Positions 7,256-15,145 of a stretch of DNA of 19,636 nucleotides are shown one piece after another (within the stretch, counting starts at the first letter, position 1; the number at the start of each line of letters is the position of its first letter). The position numbers and the translations under genes were made by a program. Origin of the DNA: an uncultured Prevotellaceae bacterium (GTDB lineage: Bacteria; Bacteroidota; Bacteroidia; Bacteroidales; Bacteroidaceae); NCBI GenBank assembly GCA_905202115.1, contig CAJKQZ010000024.1:1-19636 (forward strand). Direction: 5' to 3'. The notes beneath the pieces are model-generated. The model saw nothing but the letters and a program-made list of their open reading frames with translations. It searched no databases and was not told the origin of the DNA.

Positions 7256-10200
7256 TTAGATGTCGTCGTTGCCGTATTCGCTCCAGCTCTTGATTGCGAG
7301 GTCGTCGATGTTTATGCGGCAGAATGCCGAGATAAAGGCTTCGGCCAAGCGTGAGTTGGTTATGAGCGGCACGTTAAGGTCGATTGCCGCGCGACGAATC
7401 TTGTAGCCGTTTCCGAGTTCGCTTTCGCTGAGGTTTTTCGGAATGTTGACCACGAGATCGATTTTATGTTCGTGCAACATTTCGAGTGCCTGCGGCTGGC
7501 CTTCCTCGCTGGGCCAATAAACAAGCGTGTTGGCTATGCCGTTGTCGTTGAGGTAGCGCGATGTTCCGCCGGTGGCGTAGAGTGTGAAGCCGTGCTTTTC
7601 GAGCATGCGGCAGGCGTCGAGCATTTCGGCTTTCTGCTTGGCCGAACCGGTGGAGAGGAGTATGTTTTGTTTGGGAATTTTATGGCCGACGGAGAGCATA
7701 CTTGTAAGCAGGGCCGAGCCGGTGTCGTCTCCCAGGCAGCCCACCTCGCCGGTGGAGGCCATGTCGACTCCCAATACGGGGTCGGCTTTCTGAAGACGGT
7801 TGAACGAGAATTGGCTTGCCTTTATACCTACGTATTCGAGGTCGAACAAGTTTTTTTCGGGGCGTTCTACCTTGCGGCCGAGCATTATTTTCGTTGCCAG
7901 CTCGATGAGGTTTAGTTTCAGAACCTTGCTTACGAACGGGAAACTTCTCGAAGCGCGGAGATTGCACTCGATAACTTTTATTTCGTTGTCTTTGGCGAGG
8001 TATTGTATGTTGAACGGGCCGCTGATATGGAGCTGCTTTGCTATGTGGCGGGAGATTTTCTTTATTCTTCTCACCGTTTCGACATATAGTTTCTGAGGCG
8101 GGAACTGTATTGTGGCGTCTCCGGAGTGAACTCCTGCGAACTCTATGTGCTCGCTTATGGCATAGGCTATGATATTGCCGTTCTGGGCCACGGCATCCAT
8201 TTCTATTTCCTTTGCGTGTTCTATGAAGCGGCTTACAACGACGGGGTGGTCTTTTGAAACTTTGGCTGCCAGGCGCAGGAAGCGTTCGAGCTCTTCGTTG
8301 TTGGAGCATACGTTCATGGCTGCTCCCGAGAGCACGTAGGAAGGACGTACGAGGACGGGGAAACCAACCTTGTCTATGAACTTGTGTATGTCGTCCATGT
8401 TGGTAAGTGCGCTCCATTCGGGCTGGTCAACGTTGATCATTCCGAGCATTTCGGAGAACTTCTCGCGGTCTTCGGCGTTGTCGATGTTTTTGGCCGATGT
8501 TCCCAGGATTGGAACACGCTGTTCGTCGAGACGTACAGCAAGGTTGTTTGGTATCTGGCCTCCGGTAGATACGATTACGCCGTAGGGTAATTCCAGCTCG
8601 ATGATGTCCATTACGCGTTCGAACGTCAGTTCGTCGAAGTAGAGCCGGTCGCACATGTCATAGTCGGTCGAGACGGTTTCGGGGTTGTAGTTTATCATAA
8701 TGCTCCGGAAACCTTCCTGGCGAATGGTCTGCAGCGCCTGCACTCCGCACCAGTCGAATTCTACGGAGCTTCCTATGCGGTAAGCGCCCGAGCCGAGAAC
8801 AATTACCGAACGGTTGTCGCGCTCGTAGTTTATATCGTGCGAGCAGGCGTTGTAACTCATGTAAAGGTAATTGGTCTGTGCAGGATATTCGGCGGCAAGC
8901 GTGTCTATCTGTTTTACGTAAGGAACGATTCCTGCCTGTTTGCGTCGCGCGCGAACCAATAACATGGCTTTGTTCATGCCCATCTCTTTTTCTAATTTCA
9001 GAGCGCGTGCAATTTGAAAATCGGAGAACCCTTGCGATTTGGCACGTCGGATAAGTTCGTTGTCGAGAACGTTAATGTTGGGGCAGGCCTTTAACTGTTC
9101 GTTTGTTTCGTAAATATTGAATAGCTTCTGGAGGAACCACTTGTCTATCTTTGTAAGATCGTGAATCTTGTCGATAGTGTAATTTTCTCTGAAAGCTTCA
9201 TAAATGGCGAAGATGCGCTTGTCGGTAGGTTCTTTGAGTGCAACGTCTACGTCTTTTATTTCGAGATCTTTATTGTCTACGAATCCGTGCATTCCCTGGC
9301 CTATCATTCGGATTCCTTTCTGAATGGCTTCTTCGAACGTTCTGCCTATTGCCATTACTTCGCCTACGGATTTCATGCTTGAACCGAGTTCGCGGTCCAC
9401 GCCGCGGAATTTGCTGAGGTCCCAGCGCGGTATTTTACATACCACATAGTCGAGGGCGGGTTCGAAGAATGCACTCGTCGTTTTGGTGATGGAGTTTTTC
9501 AGTTCGAAAAGTCCGTATCCCAATCCTAATTTGGCTGCAACGAAAGCAAGCGGATAGCCTGTGGCTTTTGAGGCGAGGGCAGAAGAACGGCTCAGGCGAG
9601 CGTTTACTTCTATAACGCGGTAATCGTCGGAGTATGGATCGAACGCATACTGAACGTTACATTCGCCTACGATACCTATGTGCCGGATAATTTTTATGCT
9701 GAGCGCACGTAATTTGTGGTAATCGTGGTTTGTAAGCGTCTGCGATGGGGCAACGACTATGCTTTCGCCTGTGTGAATGCCGAGCGGGTCGAAGTTCTCC
9801 ATGTTGCATACCGTTATGCAGTTGTCGTAACGGTCGCGAACTACTTCGTATTCTATTTCTTTCCAGCCGCGCAGACTTTTTTCAACGAGCACCTGAGGAG
9901 AGAACGAGAACGCTTTTTCTGCAATCTTGTTCAATTCCTCTTCGTTGTCGCAGAATCCCGAACCCAAACCGCCTAAAGCGTAAGCGGCGCGTATTATGAC
10001 CGGATAACCGAGCTCTTTTGCTGCTTTGCGGGCTTCTTCTATGTTCTGGCAGGCTTCGCTGCTTATCGTTTTTATGTCTATTTCGTTCAAGCGTTCAACG
10101 AATAGTTCCCTGTCTTCGGTGTTGATTATAGCTTCAACAGGAGTTCCTAATACTTTTACGCCGTATTTTTCGAGAATGCCGTTTTTGTGAAGTTCCACAC

Positions 10201-10492
10201 CGCAGTTGAGCGCCGTTTGCCCGCCGAAAGCCAGCATTATTCCTTGCGGACGTTCTTTTGCGATTACCTTTTCTACGAAAAACGGTGTTACCGGCAGGAA
10301 ATAGATTTGGTCGGCAACTCCTTCGCTTGTCTGTACTGTTGCGATGTTCGGGTTTATGAGAATAGTCTCAATGCCTTCCTCGCGCAAGGCTTTCAATGCC
10401 TGCGAACCAGAATAATCGAATTCCCCGGCTTCGCCTATTTTTAAGGCTCCCGAGCCTAACAGCAAAACTTTTTTGATATCTGCTTCTTTCAT
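7256..10492 (-). CDS. carB: Carbamoyl-phosphate synthase large subunit (eukaryote-like type)
   Basis: Makes carbamoyl phosphate from bicarbonate, two ATP and ammonia delivered by CarA, for pyrimidine and arginine synthesis. The 1078-aa length is normal for CarB. The protein has two homologous ATP-grasp halves, the first opening with LLLGSGALKIGEAGEFDYSG near residue 10 and the second with VLGSGAYRIGSSVEFDWC near 560. A C-terminal MGS-like regulatory domain (about 930-1078) includes KIPKQNILLSTGS and YATGGTS. Many segments, such as NPNIATVQTS, RGWKEIEYEVVRD, IGSSVEFDWC and NYNPETVSTDYDMCDRLYFD, match what I remember of animal CAD/CPS1 better than E. coli CarB, which has IGQACEFDYSG. It is the last gene of purF-like > carA > carB, starting 14 bases after carA. 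The function is secure; the eukaryote-like grouping rests on memory of those sequences. Confidence 0.98.
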   Translation of the reverse strand: MKEADIKKVLLLGSGALKIGEAGEFDYSGSQALKALREEGIETILINPNIATVQTSEGVADQIYFLPVTPFFVEKVIAKERPQGIMLAFGGQTALNCGVELHKNGILEKYGVKVLGTPVEAIINTEDRELFVERLNEIDIKTISSEACQNIEEARKAAKELGYPVIIRAAYALGGLGSGFCDNEEELNKIAEKAFSFSPQVLVEKSLRGWKEIEYEVVRDRYDNCITVCNMENFDPLGIHTGESIVVAPSQTLTNHDYHKLRALSIKIIRHIGIVGECNVQYAFDPYSDDYRVIEVNARLSRSSALASKATGYPLAFVAAKLGLGYGLFELKNSITKTTSAFFEPALDYVVCKIPRWDLSKFRGVDRELGSSMKSVGEVMAIGRTFEEAIQKGIRMIGQGMHGFVDNKDLEIKDVDVALKEPTDKRIFAIYEAFRENYTIDKIHDLTKIDKWFLQKLFNIYETNEQLKACPNINVLDNELIRRAKSQGFSDFQIARALKLEKEMGMNKAMLLVRARRKQAGIVPYVKQIDTLAAEYPAQTNYLYMSYNACSHDINYERDNRSVIVLGSGAYRIGSSVEFDWCGVQALQTIRQEGFRSIMINYNPETVSTDYDMCDRLYFDELTFERVMDIIELELPYGVIVSTGGQIPNNLAVRLDEQRVPILGTSAKNIDNAEDREKFSEMLGMINVDQPEWSALTNMDDIHKFIDKVGFPVLVRPSYVLSGAAMNVCSNNEELERFLRLAAKVSKDHPVVVSRFIEHAKEIEMDAVAQNGNIIAYAISEHIEFAGVHSGDATIQFPPQKLYVETVRRIKKISRHIAKQLHISGPFNIQYLAKDNEIKVIECNLRASRSFPFVSKVLKLNLIELATKIMLGRKVERPEKNLFDLEYVGIKASQFSFNRLQKADPVLGVDMASTGEVGCLGDDTGSALLTSMLSVGHKIPKQNILLSTGSAKQKAEMLDACRMLEKHGFTLYATGGTSRYLNDNGIANTLVYWPSEEGQPQALEMLHEHKIDLVVNIPKNLSESELGNGYKIRRAAIDLNVPLITNSRLAEAFISAFCRINIDDLAIKSWSEYGNDDI

Positions 10493-10506
10493 CTTATATT
10501 CTTAGT

Positions 10507-11613
10507 TCATTTAATGAGTTTCAAGTATTCGTCAAATAAAAATTCTGTGTCGAGAGGACCGCTGCAAGCTTCAGGATGGAACTGTGCGCTGAACCAGGGA
10601 CTGCTTTTGTGGCGAATTCCTTCGTTTGAGCCGTCGTTCATGTTTATGAACAGTGGCTCCCAATCGTTGGGAAGAGTTGCATTGTCGACAGCATATCCGT
10701 GATTCTGGCTGGTTATGTAGCATTTGTTCGTTCCTACCTGGCGAACCGGTTGGTTGTGGCTTCGGTGCCCGTATTTAAGTTTGTATATCTTTGCTCCGGC
10801 GGCTTTTGACAACAACTGGTTGCCCATACAAATGCCCATGCACGGCCGGATGTCGGAAGAACCAAGAAACTTGTGTATGTTATTAACTGTTTTCGAGCAT
10901 GTGTCGGGGTCTCCGGGGCCGTTGGCCAGGAAAAGTCCGTCGAATTCCATTTCGTTGAAGTCGTAGTCCCAGGGAACACGTATTACTTCTGCTCCGCGTT
11001 CTATCAGACACCTTATAATATTGTTTTTGACGCCGCAGTCTACGAGTAATACTTTTCTCTTGTCTTTGCCTTCGTTGTATCTGATTATTTCTTTGCAGGA
11101 AACCTGGCTTACATAATTAACGCCTTCGTATTCTGCCGTAGGGATATTTTCGGGGTCGTCATCGAAAATGATTTTTCCCATCATAACTCCGTGCTCGCGC
11201 AATACTTTTGTTAATGCGCGGGTGTCTATGCCTGTAATTCCTGGAACGTTTTCGCGTTTAAGCCAGGCGGAAAGGCTTTCAACAGCACTCCAATGGCTGT
11301 ATCCTTCGCTGTAGTCGCTCACTATTATTGCCGAGGCATAAATCTTGTCGCTTTCCATATAGGTGGCAATGCCGTTTGGCTCGATAGTAAAGGGAGGCAC
11401 ACCGTAATTTCCAATCAAAGGATAAGTCAGTGCCATAAGTTGTCCTGCGTATGAGGGGTCGGTAAGGCTCTCCGGATATCCTGACATTGCCGTATTGAAA
11501 ACGACTTCGCCTGCTATTGGTCTTTCTGCACCGAATGAACTTCCGTGAAAACTTGTCCCGTCATCCAGAAGGAGTGTTACTTTTCTCATTTTGTTTGGTT
11601 TTATATTGTTCAT
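10507..11613 (-). CDS. carA: Carbamoyl-phosphate synthase small (glutaminase) subunit
   Basis: Glutamine amidotransferase subunit that hydrolyses glutamine and channels ammonia to CarB; 368 aa, close to the usual 360-390. An N-terminal CPSase small-chain domain (DDGTSFHGSSFGAERPIAGE, then YPLIGNYG) is followed by a class I GATase domain from about 187. The catalytic triad is intact: C262 in GICMGNQ, H346 and E348 in QFHPE. The nucleophile motif is usually GICLGHQ; here it is GICMGN. Segments such as SHWSA, TSQNHGYAV and NDGSNEGI resemble the eukaryotic CAD glutaminase. It is 13 bases downstream of the purF-like gene and 14 upstream of carB, so the three are cotranscribed and probably translated in balance. 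A second in-frame ATG at 11589 (MRKVTLLLDDG) is an equally plausible start, since homologues begin near this point. Confidence 0.97.
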   Translation of the reverse strand: MNNIKPNKMRKVTLLLDDGTSFHGSSFGAERPIAGEVVFNTAMSGYPESLTDPSYAGQLMALTYPLIGNYGVPPFTIEPNGIATYMESDKIYASAIIVSDYSEGYSHWSAVESLSAWLKRENVPGITGIDTRALTKVLREHGVMMGKIIFDDDPENIPTAEYEGVNYVSQVSCKEIIRYNEGKDKRKVLLVDCGVKNNIIRCLIERGAEVIRVPWDYDFNEMEFDGLFLANGPGDPDTCSKTVNNIHKFLGSSDIRPCMGICMGNQLLSKAAGAKIYKLKYGHRSHNQPVRQVGTNKCYITSQNHGYAVDNATLPNDWEPLFINMNDGSNEGIRHKSSPWFSAQFHPEACSGPLDTEFLFDEYLKLIK

Positions 11614-11626
11614 CCAAAGGAATCTG

Positions 11627-13519
11627 TTAGTTGTTCTTTTTTGAATAAATATTTTCTATATAGTCAATGAATGCTTGGTTTACGCGCTTTATACCTCCGG
11701 TGGTAGGATAATTTCCGCTGAAATACCAGTCTCCGGGGGAATCGGGACATGCCTTGTGAAGGTTTTCGATTGTTTGGAAAACTATTTCAACGTCGGCTTT
11801 TATTTCTTTTGCTTTCAGAATTGCGGCCATTTTGTTTGAAATATCTTCATCGGTAAATGAAGAATATATATCGCGCACGAAGTTCTTCATCTTTTCTTTC
11901 GGCAGATTTTCCTGTGCCTTGCATTTTCGGTAGGTATCGCTGATTACGTACTGCTTGCCCCAATCTTCAAGAAGTGCAATAGCCGATCTGAAGGCTATGA
12001 ATTCGTCGAGGTTGGCCATGTCTATTCCGTAATAATCGGGATAGCGGATTTGCGGCGAAGATGAAACGATTGTAATCTTTTTGGGGTTTAATCTGTCGAG
12101 TATACGTATTATGCTTTCGCGCAGGGTTGTGCCTCTTACAATGCTGTCGTCTATTATTACGAGGTTGTCTTTTTTCGGAACGAGGCTTCCGTAAGTTATG
12201 TCGTAAACGTGTGCCGCAAGATTGTTCCTGCTGTTTCCTTCTGCAATGAATGTTCGCATTTTTATGTCTTTCCATGCTACTTTTTCAGAGCGGATTCTTT
12301 TGTTCAGGATTTTTCCGAGTTCTTCGTTCGTCGGATTGTGCCCGAGTGCTTTTATCTCGGCTATTTTCTTTTTGTTGAGGTAGGCGTTGAAACTTTCCAT
12401 CATTCCGTAGAATGCTGTTTCTGCCGTGTTCGGGATAAACGAGAATACTGTGTTGTCGGTATCGTAGTTTATTGCTTTCAGTATTTGGTCGCGCAGTTCT
12501 GCTCCTAAGGCTTTTCTTTCTTTGTATATGTCTCTGTCGCTTCCGCGGCTGAAATAAATTCTTTCAAAGGAGCAGGAACTCGGTCTTTTTGCTTCAATAA
12601 TCTGCTCGAACCGCACTTCGCCTTTCTTGTTTATGATAATGGCTTGGCCGGCTTTCAGTTCGTGAACGTCTTCTGTGTCGAGATTGAACGATGTCTGTAT
12701 AACCGGTCTTTCGGAAGCTATTGCAACCGTTTCTTCGTTTTTGTACCAGAAAGCGGGGCGTATTCCCCAGGGGTCGCGCATGACTATCGTTTCTCCGCTT
12801 CCTGTTATGGCGCAGATTACATAACCGCCGTCCCATAGGTGAGCCGAATTGCGGAACACGTTTGCGATGTCGATTTTTTCCTCTATGTATCTGGTTATGT
12901 CTTTGCCTGCTAATTTCTGGTTGCGGGCTTCGTTGTAAAGTCTTTCGTTTTCGTTGTCGAGGCAATGTCCGAGTTGCTCGAGCAGCAGATAGGTATCCGC
13001 ATTGTTGCGCGGGTGCTGGCCCTGCGAGGTTAGATGTCCGAAAACTTCGTCTACGTTTGTTATGTTGAAATTTCCGCAGATGCAAAGGTTGCGTGCCTGC
13101 CAACTGTGACGCCTAAGGAAAGGATGTATATAGGTAAGCCCGCTGCGTCCTGTTGTTGAGTAACGCAGGTGTCCCATGTAGATTTCTCCTGCAAAGGGAT
13201 AGTGTTTTTCGGCGAAATTGGCGTCGGCTATCCGTTCGCGCGGTATATTCCGGAGGCTTTTCGATACTCTGCCGAAAATCTCCTGTATTGCGGTGTTTCC
13301 GGTTGCGCGTTCCCTGTAGATATATTCTTCTCCGGCGGGCGCCTGCATTTTAAGACATGCAATACCGGCACCCTCCTGTCCGCGGTTGTGCTGTTTTTCC
13401 ATCATGAGATAGAGTTTTTCTATCCCATAATTCCAGGTTCCGTATTTTTCTTGGTAATGTGCAAGTGGTTTCAGCAGGCGAACCATTGCTATACCGCATT
13501 CGTGTTTTAACGGTTCCAT
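11627..13519 (-). CDS. Amidophosphoribosyltransferase family protein, long form
   Basis: PurF-related protein, 630 aa, much longer than classical PurF (about 470-505). PurF transfers glutamine amide nitrogen to PRPP in the first step of purine synthesis. The N-terminal class II amidotransferase domain has the nucleophile Cys8 after a short propeptide (MEPLKHE), plus GHLRYST (116-122) and NADTYLLL. The phosphoribosyltransferase domain has the PRPP loop VIIDDSIVRGTT (454-465), and the C terminus has the PurF-like SGNYPTTGG. Three features are odd: a charged insertion (about 380-420), FIPNTAETAF where PurF has VPDSG, and CGNFN where the oxyanion-hole Asn-Gly is expected. It is first in the operon with carA and carB, 13 bases before carA, so a link to carbamoyl phosphate or pyrimidine supply is possible. 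I left the symbol empty because a canonical purF may lie elsewhere. Confidence 0.85.
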   Translation of the reverse strand: MEPLKHECGIAMVRLLKPLAHYQEKYGTWNYGIEKLYLMMEKQHNRGQEGAGIACLKMQAPAGEEYIYRERATGNTAIQEIFGRVSKSLRNIPRERIADANFAEKHYPFAGEIYMGHLRYSTTGRSGLTYIHPFLRRHSWQARNLCICGNFNITNVDEVFGHLTSQGQHPRNNADTYLLLEQLGHCLDNENERLYNEARNQKLAGKDITRYIEEKIDIANVFRNSAHLWDGGYVICAITGSGETIVMRDPWGIRPAFWYKNEETVAIASERPVIQTSFNLDTEDVHELKAGQAIIINKKGEVRFEQIIEAKRPSSCSFERIYFSRGSDRDIYKERKALGAELRDQILKAINYDTDNTVFSFIPNTAETAFYGMMESFNAYLNKKKIAEIKALGHNPTNEELGKILNKRIRSEKVAWKDIKMRTFIAEGNSRNNLAAHVYDITYGSLVPKKDNLVIIDDSIVRGTTLRESIIRILDRLNPKKITIVSSSPQIRYPDYYGIDMANLDEFIAFRSAIALLEDWGKQYVISDTYRKCKAQENLPKEKMKNFVRDIYSSFTDEDISNKMAAILKAKEIKADVEIVFQTIENLHKACPDSPGDWYFSGNYPTTGGIKRVNQAFIDYIENIYSKKNN

Positions 13520-13590
13520 TTGTTTGCTTTTTTGTGGTTCCGGCAGAGCTCGGTGCGGCTTACCGGTTGATTGCAGTGTTTTATGTTTTG

Positions 13591-13598
13591 CAAATTTA
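13591..13598 (-). promoter_or_regulatory. Candidate -7 box of the purF-like/carA/carB operon
   Basis: The minus strand reads TAAATTTG, matching TAnnTTTG, about 72 bases before the purF-like ATG. No TTG is found 19 bases upstream. It lies just after the terminator of the ribosomal-protein operon, as expected for a new transcription unit. Confidence 0.45.
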
Positions 13599-13631
13599 CG
13601 AAAATACGCAGTACATTATTCGTTGGCGCAT

Positions 13632-13679
13632 AAAAAAAGCAAGAACAACGTTTTATTGATTAACGTATATTCTTGCTTA
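13632..13679 (-). terminator. Rho-independent terminator of the rpmB-rpmG-DUF4295 operon
   Basis: On the minus strand AAGCAAGAA pairs with TTCTTGCTT, an inner ACGTT/AACGT pair extends the stem, and TTTTT follows directly. It lies about 40 bases after the DUF4295 stop and separates the ribosomal genes from the purF-like operon. Confidence 0.75.
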
Positions 13680-13717
13680 TTCTATATTTTCGTTTATTCG
13701 TCTTTCAGAACGGATGA

Positions 13718-13876
13718 TTATTTCTTCAGATGATTTTTTACAGCTTCGTTGGGAACCATTTGTTCATCGAAAATGTAGGCTCCGGTTTTGGGGCTTTTTA
13801 CCATTTTGATGACTTTGCTGTAAGAGCGGCCGTCTTTTTTGCCTGTCTGCAGGGTTGCAACTACTTTCTTTGCCAT
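13718..13876 (-). CDS. DUF4295 small basic protein, probable Bacteroidetes-specific ribosomal protein
   Basis: A 52-aa lysine-rich protein (begins MAKKVVATLQTGKKDG, ends NHLKK), matching what I remember of DUF4295, a family confined to Bacteroidetes and encoded after rpmB-rpmG. It has no Cys-based zinc site, no signal peptide and no membrane segment. It starts 12 bases after the rpmG stop and ends before the operon terminator, so it is cotranscribed with two large-subunit ribosomal proteins. A Bacteroidetes-specific 50S protein named bL38 was, as I recall, described in the Flavobacterium johnsoniae ribosome; size and location make this gene a good candidate, but that link is from memory. The start is the only in-frame ATG giving this family-length product. 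Confidence 0.88.
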   Translation of the reverse strand: MAKKVVATLQTGKKDGRSYSKVIKMVKSPKTGAYIFDEQMVPNEAVKNHLKK

Positions 13877-13888
13877 GATTGATAGAAT

Positions 13889-14080
13889 TTACTTGATTTC
13901 TTTGTGAACGGTCATACGCTTGAGTATGGGGTTGTATTTTTTAAGTTCCATACGGTCGGGCGTGTTTTTGCGGTTCTTCGTTGTTATATAGCGCGACGTG
14001 CCGGGCAGACCGCTTTGTTTCATTTCCGTGCATTCCAGGATAACCTGTACCCTGTTGCCTTTAGCTTTTTTTCCTGCCAT
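13889..14080 (-). CDS. rpmG: 50S ribosomal protein L33 (bL33)
   Basis: Large-subunit ribosomal protein near the E site, 63 aa. The segments VQVILECTEMKQSG, SRYITTKNRKN, MELKKYNP and the C-terminal stretch are characteristic of bL33. It keeps only one cysteine (C17) and lacks the paired CxxC motifs of the zinc-binding form, so it is the C-minus type and should not depend on zinc. It is the middle gene of the operon, 18 bases after rpmB and 12 before DUF4295. Confidence 0.97.
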   Translation of the reverse strand: MAGKKAKGNRVQVILECTEMKQSGLPGTSRYITTKNRKNTPDRMELKKYNPILKRMTVHKEIK

Positions 14081-14098
14081 AATTTAATCCTCTTTCTT

Positions 14099-14359
14099 TT
14101 AAGCTATGATTTTTATGCTTCTGATATCGCAATAGCCTTTTTCTATTGCACTGCGCAAAGCTGCGTCGAGCCCGATTTTATTTATTAATCGCAAACCTGC
14201 TGCCGAAATGGTAAGGCTGATCCAGCAGTCTTCTTCCTGGTAATAGAATTTTTTTGTAAACAGATTTACGTCGAACGTGCGCTTTGTACGTAATTTGGAA
14301 TGGGCAACGTTATTTCCCATCATAGCGCGCTTTCCGGTGATTTGACAAATCTTTGACAT
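14099..14359 (-). CDS. rpmB: 50S ribosomal protein L28 (bL28)
   Basis: Large-subunit ribosomal protein, 86 aa from the start at 14359 (MSKICQITGKRAMMGNNVAHS). The N-terminal motif C-x-ITGKR and the segment SKLRTKRTFDVNL are diagnostic of bL28. The longer in-frame ORF starting at 14404 adds 15 residues with no family match, so I reject it. Only one N-terminal Cys of the zinc-binding form remains, which makes this the zinc-independent type like its neighbour bL33. It is first in the operon; a candidate -7 box lies at 14434-14441, leaving a leader of about 70 bases. No Shine-Dalgarno sequence precedes the ATG. Confidence 0.97.
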   Translation of the reverse strand: MSKICQITGKRAMMGNNVAHSKLRTKRTFDVNLFTKKFYYQEEDCWISLTISAAGLRLINKIGLDAALRSAIEKGYCDIRSIKIIA

Positions 14360-14433
14360 CGTATTCTTATTTATTATATTCTTGTCGGGGTGCGTTTCGG
14401 ACACACTCTTTCCGTCACGCTCTTTTCGGGTTG

Positions 14434-14441
14434 CAAAGTTA
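14434..14441 (-). promoter_or_regulatory. Candidate -7 box of the rpmB operon
   Basis: The minus strand reads TAACTTTG, matching TAnnTTTG, about 75 bases before the rpmB ATG. No TTG stands 19 bases upstream, so the -33 element is poor. Confidence 0.45.
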
Positions 14442-14745
14442 CATTTATTTTTCTAAGTATAAGCATTTCTTGTGAAAAAACTTAATCATTTATGTTTTTT
14501 CTTCGTAAAAAGCTGTGGCGTTCGTGCTCCGGATAGTTTGTAGTGCCCGATTGTAATCCGGATTCGTAGGCAAACATTAGATGGGTCGTGTATGTTTCGG
14601 GCTCTGGTGAAAATATGTGGGGAAGCATTGGTGCCGTAGGAAACCGGTATAGATGAATTTCCGCTTGAGCAGGATTTTCTGCCGGAGTGTGTTCATTCGA
14701 GAATGAATTTTCGCTTTTCGTAGAATCCGTGGTGTTTTTCCGTAT

Positions 14746-14926
14746 GGTTTTGCAGACAAAAACGGTCACCTGACAAGTAACTGAAAATCAGCAGGTGTAT
14801 ATGTATCAAAAAATATGTCTGAGATATTTTAAAATATCTCAGACATATTTTGAATTATCTCCCTTGTATTTTCAATTTGCTGCGGGAAGTTTTTTACCGT
14901 GTGAAAAAAAATATTTTTTTCTCGGA
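14746..14926 (+). repeat. Dispersed intergenic repeat, copy C (complete)
   Basis: Complete copy that defines the unit: GGTTTTGCAGACAAAAACGG at the start, GAAAATCAGCAGGTGTATAT at 14783-14802, the palindrome at 14810-14851, TTATCTCCCTTGTATTTTC, CTGCGGGAAGTTTTTTACC and an A8-T-A-T7 tract. Similarity may continue to about 14964, where GCTGATTTTTC is roughly the inverse of GAAAATCAGC, a hint of terminal inverted repeats. It lies downstream of the minus-strand pncC gene; on that strand the palindrome is followed by TTTTTTG. Confidence 0.9.
14810..14851. repeat. 42-bp perfect palindrome in repeat copy C
   Basis: Identical base for base to 6505-6546: arms with the core TATGTCTGAGATATTTT and its exact complement, without a spacer. 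It can form a cruciform in DNA or a long hairpin in RNA from either strand. Confidence 0.95.
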
Positions 14927-15145
14927 GCCCCGATTCAAGATAAAATATCTGCCGCTGATTTTTCTCCGGTGCCTGTTTGCTTCAATGCCTGTAGCTTTCC
15001 GGACTGTGCAGGCAATTGCCGGAATGTTTAGGGAAGCTTTCGAATTATCTCGGAGACTTGTTAATATATCATAATTGTTTTTCTCATACTCCGTTTGGCT
15101 GTATGAAAAAAATCGCGGTTCCATTTCCCGAAGTCCTACGGAATT

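Larger units (their letters stand above)
14442..15145. other. Intergenic region between rpmB and pncC, no convincing gene
   Basis: About 700 bases containing repeat copy C (14746-14926) and a short relict-like GAATTATCTCGGAGA at 15042-15056. A 95-codon minus-strand ORF (14482-14769) starts with GTG inside the repeat and has no recognisable motif, so I do not call it a gene. The stretch 14927-15145 after pncC shows no clear terminator other than the palindrome in copy C. Confidence 0.65.

Noticed and set aside
14360..14404. 15-residue N-terminal extension of rpmB
   Set aside because: bL28 proteins begin at MSKICQITGKR; the extension is AT-rich leader sequence.
14482..14769. 95-codon minus-strand ORF between rpmB and pncC
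   Set aside because: It starts with GTG inside repeat copy C, shows no domain, signal peptide or promoter; the same MTVFVCKT opening appears at the equivalent edge of copy B before a stop, so it is repeat-derived.
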